Shown here: positions 60,690 through 64,000 of the stretch, in pieces
How positions within the stretch are numbered: the stretch's first letter is position 1
Layout of the letters: each line of letters starts with the position of its first letter
Source: Alkalicoccus halolimnae
GTDB lineage: Bacteria > Bacillota > Bacilli > Bacillales > Salisediminibacteriaceae
Direction of reading: 5' to 3'
Length of the DNA stretch: 64,000 nucleotides
Assembly (NCBI RefSeq): GCF_008014775.2
Contig: NZ_CP144914.1
Location: 744,001 to 808,000 of the forward strand
Notes under the pieces: generated by a model
Seen by the model: only the letters and a program-made list of their open reading frames with translations
Told to the model about the DNA's origin: nothing
The model's database searches: none
Translations under genes and position numbers: made by a program

Positions 60690-62606
60690 TTATGCCGCTT
60701 TGTTCGTCTGAGTCGGCACTTGAATATCTTTTTTCAAAATTCCGAGAAGAACCATAGTGACTGCGGCGCCGGCAAGAATGGCCAGGATGTAAAGCGGCGC
60801 GTTCTCGACAAGTCCGATGACAAAAATACCACCGTGAGGAGCCGGAGTTGCGTTTCCAAACAGCATGGCCAGAGCACCTGCTGTAGCGGACCCGGCAATG
60901 ACTGCCGGAATGACCCGTCCCGGATCTGCTGCGGCGAACGGGATGGCTCCTTCTGTAATAAAGGAAGCACCGAGGATATAGTTGGTTTTACCTGCATCCT
61001 GCTCTTCTTTCGTAAACTTTTTCTTAAAGAACGTTGTTGCTAAGGCGATACCTAATGGGGGAACCATTCCACCAGCCATAATGGCAGCGATTGGTGCAAA
61101 GTTGCCCGCATCGATCATAGCAATACCGAAGGCGTAAGCGGATTTGTTGATAGGACCGCCCATGTCGACAGCCATCATGCCGCCGATGATTAAACCAAGG
61201 ATAACGGCGTTTCCTGTTTCCATACCGCCCAGCCATGCAACAACGGTTGTCTGAATGGCAGCGAGAGGAACGATAAGGAAGTACATAATTAAACCGGTCG
61301 TGAAGATACCGAACAGCGGAAGAACGAGAATTGTTTTTATCCCTTCCAGGGAAGCCGGCATAAATCCAAACAGCTTGCGGATACCGAGAACGAGATAACC
61401 GGCAAGAAAACCGGCGATAATACCGCCAAGGAAACCTGCTTCACCGTTGTGGGCCATAAGGCCACCGACCATACCGGCAGCAAAACCAGGGCGGTCAGCG
61501 ATGCTGTAGGCAATAAAACCGGCAAGCACAGGAACGAGTAAGAAGAAGGCATTTGCGCCGCCGATCGTGGAGAGAATTTCTCCGAATGGTCCCATTTCGC
61601 CGCTGACCGGATCTTCAAAGAAGAAGGAAAGGGCTATGAGAATACCACCACCGACAACGAATGGAAGCATGTTGGATACACCGCTCATCAGGTGCTTGTA
61701 AATACCAGTTCCGGATCCCTGAGATTTTTCTCCTCCGGATTCTTTTCCGGATGCGCGGTGGACGGAAATATCACCTTTTTCCGCTTCCTGAAGTAGTTTT
61801 TCGGGACGGCGGATACCAGCCGTGACAGGAGCGTTAATCAGTTTTTTGCCGTCGAACCGGTCTGTTTCAATTTTCGTGTCAGCTGCGATAATAACAGCGT
61901 CTGCACGGTTGATGTCATCCTGGGTAAGGCGGTTTTTAACACCGTCAGACCCGTTTGTTTCTACTTTAATGTCGTAGCCGAGTTTTTTAGCAGCATCTTT
62001 CAGTCCGTCGGCAGCCATATACGTATGCGCAATGCCTGTCGGGCAGCCTGTAACTGCGACGAAAAACGGTGTGGAGGAATCAGTGACAGCCGCCCGCTGC
62101 TTATCTTTTTCTGCCTGTTCAGCTTTTTCCGCTTCGGCTGCTGCGAGCTTTTCTTTTTCTTTGGAATCAACCGCTTTCAAAATCTCCTCTTCGGAATCAG
62201 CTGAGAGCAGCGTCTGGCGGAAGTCTTCATCCATCAAAAGTGTTGAAAGGCGGGAGAGAGCCTGAAGGTGCGTTTCATTTGCGCCTTCACTTGCAGCGAT
62301 CATGAAAAACAAATGTGCTTTTTCTCCGTCCAGGGAGTCGTAATCGATACCGTCCTGCGTTCGTCCGAAGACGATAGCAGGCTCCGTCACTGCAGCAACC
62401 TTCGCGTGAGGAATTGCGACGCCTTCTCCAATCCCGGTGGAGCTCTGGGACTCTCTTTCTTTAATTGCTTCGATAAATGCATTTCGGTCTGTGAGGTGAC
62501 CGGCTGTGTCCAGCTTCGCTGCAAGCTCATGGATAACATCTTCTTTGGAGCGGGCAGTTAAATCCAGAATCATCGTGTCCTTTTTCAACAGCTCTGTAAT
62601 GTTCAT
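60690..62606 (-). CDS. fruA: PTS fructose transporter subunit IIABC
   Basis: The 638-residue protein has domain IIA (about 1-147; phosphoacceptor His67 in GEGVAIPHAKV) and a Lys/Glu/Ala-rich linker (about 148-175). IIB follows (about 180-285; Cys188 in VTGCPTGIAHTYMAAD), then the membrane domain IIC (about 310-630; GGAIPFAAADPGRVIPAVI-type end). It takes up fructose as fructose-1-phosphate using phosphate from HPr. It overlaps fruK by four bases. Confidence 0.96.
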   Translation of the reverse strand: MNITELLKKDTMILDLTARSKEDVIHELAAKLDTAGHLTDRNAFIEAIKERESQSSTGIGEGVAIPHAKVAAVTEPAIVFGRTQDGIDYDSLDGEKAHLFFMIAASEGANETHLQALSRLSTLLMDEDFRQTLLSADSEEEILKAVDSKEKEKLAAAEAEKAEQAEKDKQRAAVTDSSTPFFVAVTGCPTGIAHTYMAADGLKDAAKKLGYDIKVETNGSDGVKNRLTQDDINRADAVIIAADTKIETDRFDGKKLINAPVTAGIRRPEKLLQEAEKGDISVHRASGKESGGEKSQGSGTGIYKHLMSGVSNMLPFVVGGGILIALSFFFEDPVSGEMGPFGEILSTIGGANAFFLLVPVLAGFIAYSIADRPGFAAGMVGGLMAHNGEAGFLGGIIAGFLAGYLVLGIRKLFGFMPASLEGIKTILVLPLFGIFTTGLIMYFLIVPLAAIQTTVVAWLGGMETGNAVILGLIIGGMMAVDMGGPINKSAYAFGIAMIDAGNFAPIAAIMAGGMVPPLGIALATTFFKKKFTKEEQDAGKTNYILGASFITEGAIPFAAADPGRVIPAVIAGSATAGALAMLFGNATPAPHGGIFVIGLVENAPLYILAILAGAAVTMVLLGILKKDIQVPTQTNKAA

Positions 62607-63532
62607 GTCTTTTCCCCCTTTTTAAAGTGCGTGACTTGAATCTCCGGAAGCAGCTGCTCCATCGACTCACGGGTAACAAAATTTTGTGAAAAAGCGGTGG
62701 CGGAACCAAACGCTGTAGAGTATTGAAGCGCTTTTTCTATATCCTGGTGCTGCTCGTAGCTGTAAAGAAATCCCGCAACCATCGAATCGCCGGCGCCGAC
62801 CGAGTTTTTCACCGTTCCATTTGGAATGGTAGCTGTCAGCACGGCATCAGCTGTAACAAGCAGGGCCGGTTGTCCACCGCGGGAGACGAGAACGTTTTCA
62901 GCTCCGTCCTGAACGGCTTTTTCAGCGAGCATGATCACTTCTTCTATAGTTTCGGCACGCTCGTTGTATAATCCTTCCAGTTCGGCGATGTTCGGTTTAA
63001 TCAGAAAGGGTTCTGCCTGCAGGGCGAGTCGGAGAGGTTCTCCGCTCGTATCCACGACTGTTCTGACTCCGTTTGCTTTTGCTTCTGCCGCCAGTTTGTA
63101 ATAAGCGTCCGGCGGGAGCGTACCGGGCAGGCTTCCGGAAAGAACGAGTGTATCTCCGGAAGCTAAAGAGGCAATCTGTTGCTGAAGGCTCTCGACATCC
63201 GCTTCAGAAATATCCGGGGACATGCCGTTAACTTCTGTTTCTGATTCCGTTTTCAGCTTCACATTGATCCGTGTCGTTCCTTTTACAGGGACGAAAGCAG
63301 TATCGAGACCCTGCTGACGGAGTTCCGTTTCGATAAATGTACCTGTGAAGCCAGCCGTAAAACCAAACAGTTTTGTAGGAATGCCGAAAGAGTCGAGCAC
63401 TTTCGATACGTTAATACCTTTTCCCCCGGGAACGATATACTGATCGACGGCCCGGTTCGTTTCCCCAAGCTTGAAATTGTCTACTCGAACAAGGTAATCA
63501 ATCGACGGGTTCAAGGTTACTGTGTAGATCAT
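62603..63532 (-). CDS. fruK: 1-phosphofructokinase
   Basis: The 309-residue PfkB-family kinase begins MIYTVTLNPSIDYLVRVDNF, has GGKGINVSKVLDSFG, TGFTGTFIETEL and the catalytic NSVGAGDSMVAGFLYS. It phosphorylates fructose-1-phosphate to fructose-1,6-bisphosphate. It is the middle gene of fruRKA, with ATGA overlaps on both sides, and ribosome sites lie within the preceding genes. Confidence 0.96.
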   Translation of the reverse strand: MIYTVTLNPSIDYLVRVDNFKLGETNRAVDQYIVPGGKGINVSKVLDSFGIPTKLFGFTAGFTGTFIETELRQQGLDTAFVPVKGTTRINVKLKTESETEVNGMSPDISEADVESLQQQIASLASGDTLVLSGSLPGTLPPDAYYKLAAEAKANGVRTVVDTSGEPLRLALQAEPFLIKPNIAELEGLYNERAETIEEVIMLAEKAVQDGAENVLVSRGGQPALLVTADAVLTATIPNGTVKNSVGAGDSMVAGFLYSYEQHQDIEKALQYSTAFGSATAFSQNFVTRESMEQLLPEIQVTHFKKGEKT

Positions 63533-64000
63533 GTTTTCACCGCCTCAATAGAAGTATATTCTGAGAGCTGTTCGAGATACTCAGCCGTTTCTTCACTGGC
63601 TTCGGTAATTAAATCGGCTTCCTCAAGGGAGGCAAAACGGGTAAACGATGTGCGGTCGAGCTTCGAGGCATCGGCGAGAACGTAGGCCTGCTGGGCTTCT
63701 TCGATCGCCAGCTGTTTAATGTAGGCTTCCTCAGGATCGGGTGTGGAATAGCCGAACTCCTGGTCGATTCCGTTCGTTCCAATAAATGCTTTGTCGAAGC
63801 GGTATTGTCGCATGGCTTCCTGTGCTGTTTTGCCGACGAAAGCATGTGTGCCTGTTTTGACATAGCCTCCGATAACATAAGTGCGGAAGCCATAATGGAT
63901 AGCAGTTTCTATAATATTCAGTCCGTTAGTGACAATGGTGACGTTTTTTGCCTGAATGTGACTGATTATTGCTTCTGTAGTAGTGCCGGCGTCAATATAA
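63529..64000 (-). CDS. fruR: DeoR-family fructose operon repressor, 3' part
   Basis: The frame is open to the right edge, so the N-terminal DNA-binding domain is off the window. The visible 156 codons are the DeoR-type sugar-phosphate domain, with YIDAGTTTEAIISHI, TIVTNGLNIIE, GGYVKTGTHAFVGK, KAFIGTNGIDQEFG and ASKLDRTSF. It probably senses fructose-1-phosphate and represses fruRKA. Its stop overlaps the fruK start (ATGA). Confidence 0.93.
   Translation of the reverse strand, partial: YIDAGTTTEAIISHIQAKNVTIVTNGLNIIETAIHYGFRTYVIGGYVKTGTHAFVGKTAQEAMRQYRFDKAFIGTNGIDQEFGYSTPDPEEAYIKQLAIEEAQQAYVLADASKLDRTSFTRFASLEEADLITEASEETAEYLEQLSEYTSIEAVKT

Overview
The window reads as chromosomal DNA of a Gram-positive, Bacillaceae-type bacterium (Bacillota), most likely a salt- or alkali-tolerant one. 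Supporting signs are strong AGGAGG-type ribosome binding sites with frequent GTG and TTG starts, a Bacillus-style gene set (yitJ-metH, manganese pyrophosphatase PpaC, lutABC-lutR, fruRKA, MgtE behind an M-box, CrcB pair, SLH-domain amidase) and very acidic exported proteins. No rRNA, tRNA, CRISPR array or replication origin was seen. The species cannot be fixed from the sequence alone.

Layout. 1-4.6 kb: methionine synthesis (3' part of yitJ, then metH). 4.9-9.6 kb: small membrane proteins, a CatE-like dioxygenase, a class D sortase next to an Asn-rich sorted protein, and ppaC. 9.7-16.4 kb: an SDR reductase, an amino-acid ABC permease and binding protein with no ATPase, and a TetR regulator with an RND exporter. 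17-20.7 kb: a YkoG/YkoH-like two-component system followed by two PepSY proteins; the second has four 11-bp phased repeats in front of its -10 box. 20.9-23.7 kb: a sulfolipid (SQDG) operon with sqdB, sqdX and a GtrA protein. 24.2-28.2 kb: murB, two crcB genes, and an Mg2+ M-box riboswitch with mgtE. 28.8-35.3 kb: an SLH/SH3/amidase, a lone arsD, a GNAT protein, a YdjM-like membrane protein and phnD-phnC-phnE.

35.3-40.6 kb is the most rearranged part. An MFS gene lies between two direct copies of a roughly 320-bp repeat. A TPP riboswitch with its terminator comes next, then a GC-rich IS110/IS1111-type element with a long structured non-coding flank (a candidate bridge RNA). After that comes tenA, whose 5' part is duplicated in tandem (317 bp, ATGCT microhomology). 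The riboswitch probably once controlled tenA and has been cut off from it.

41-46.2 kb: a LacI regulator with its promoter and palindromic operator, then ThuA, two Gfo/Idh/MocA dehydrogenases and a sugar-phosphate isomerase/epimerase. 46.4-50.7 kb: an MFS gene and a YtlCAD-type ABC transporter. 51-53.2 kb: a HxlR regulator, a DUF4242-like protein and an acyl-CoA dehydrogenase-like protein. 53.3-57.3 kb: lutABC-lutR with a promoter, a cre-like site and a palindrome. 57.6-60.4 kb: a PQQ-propeller lipoprotein, a Pmp3 protein and an Excalibur/Asn-rich sorted protein. 60.7-64 kb: the fructose operon fruR-fruK-fruA, with fruR running off the right edge.

Many gaps hold members of a dispersed, GC-rich imperfect-hairpin repeat family, and two hold 21-bp minisatellite-like arrays. 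All assignments come from reading motifs and context; no database search was run.
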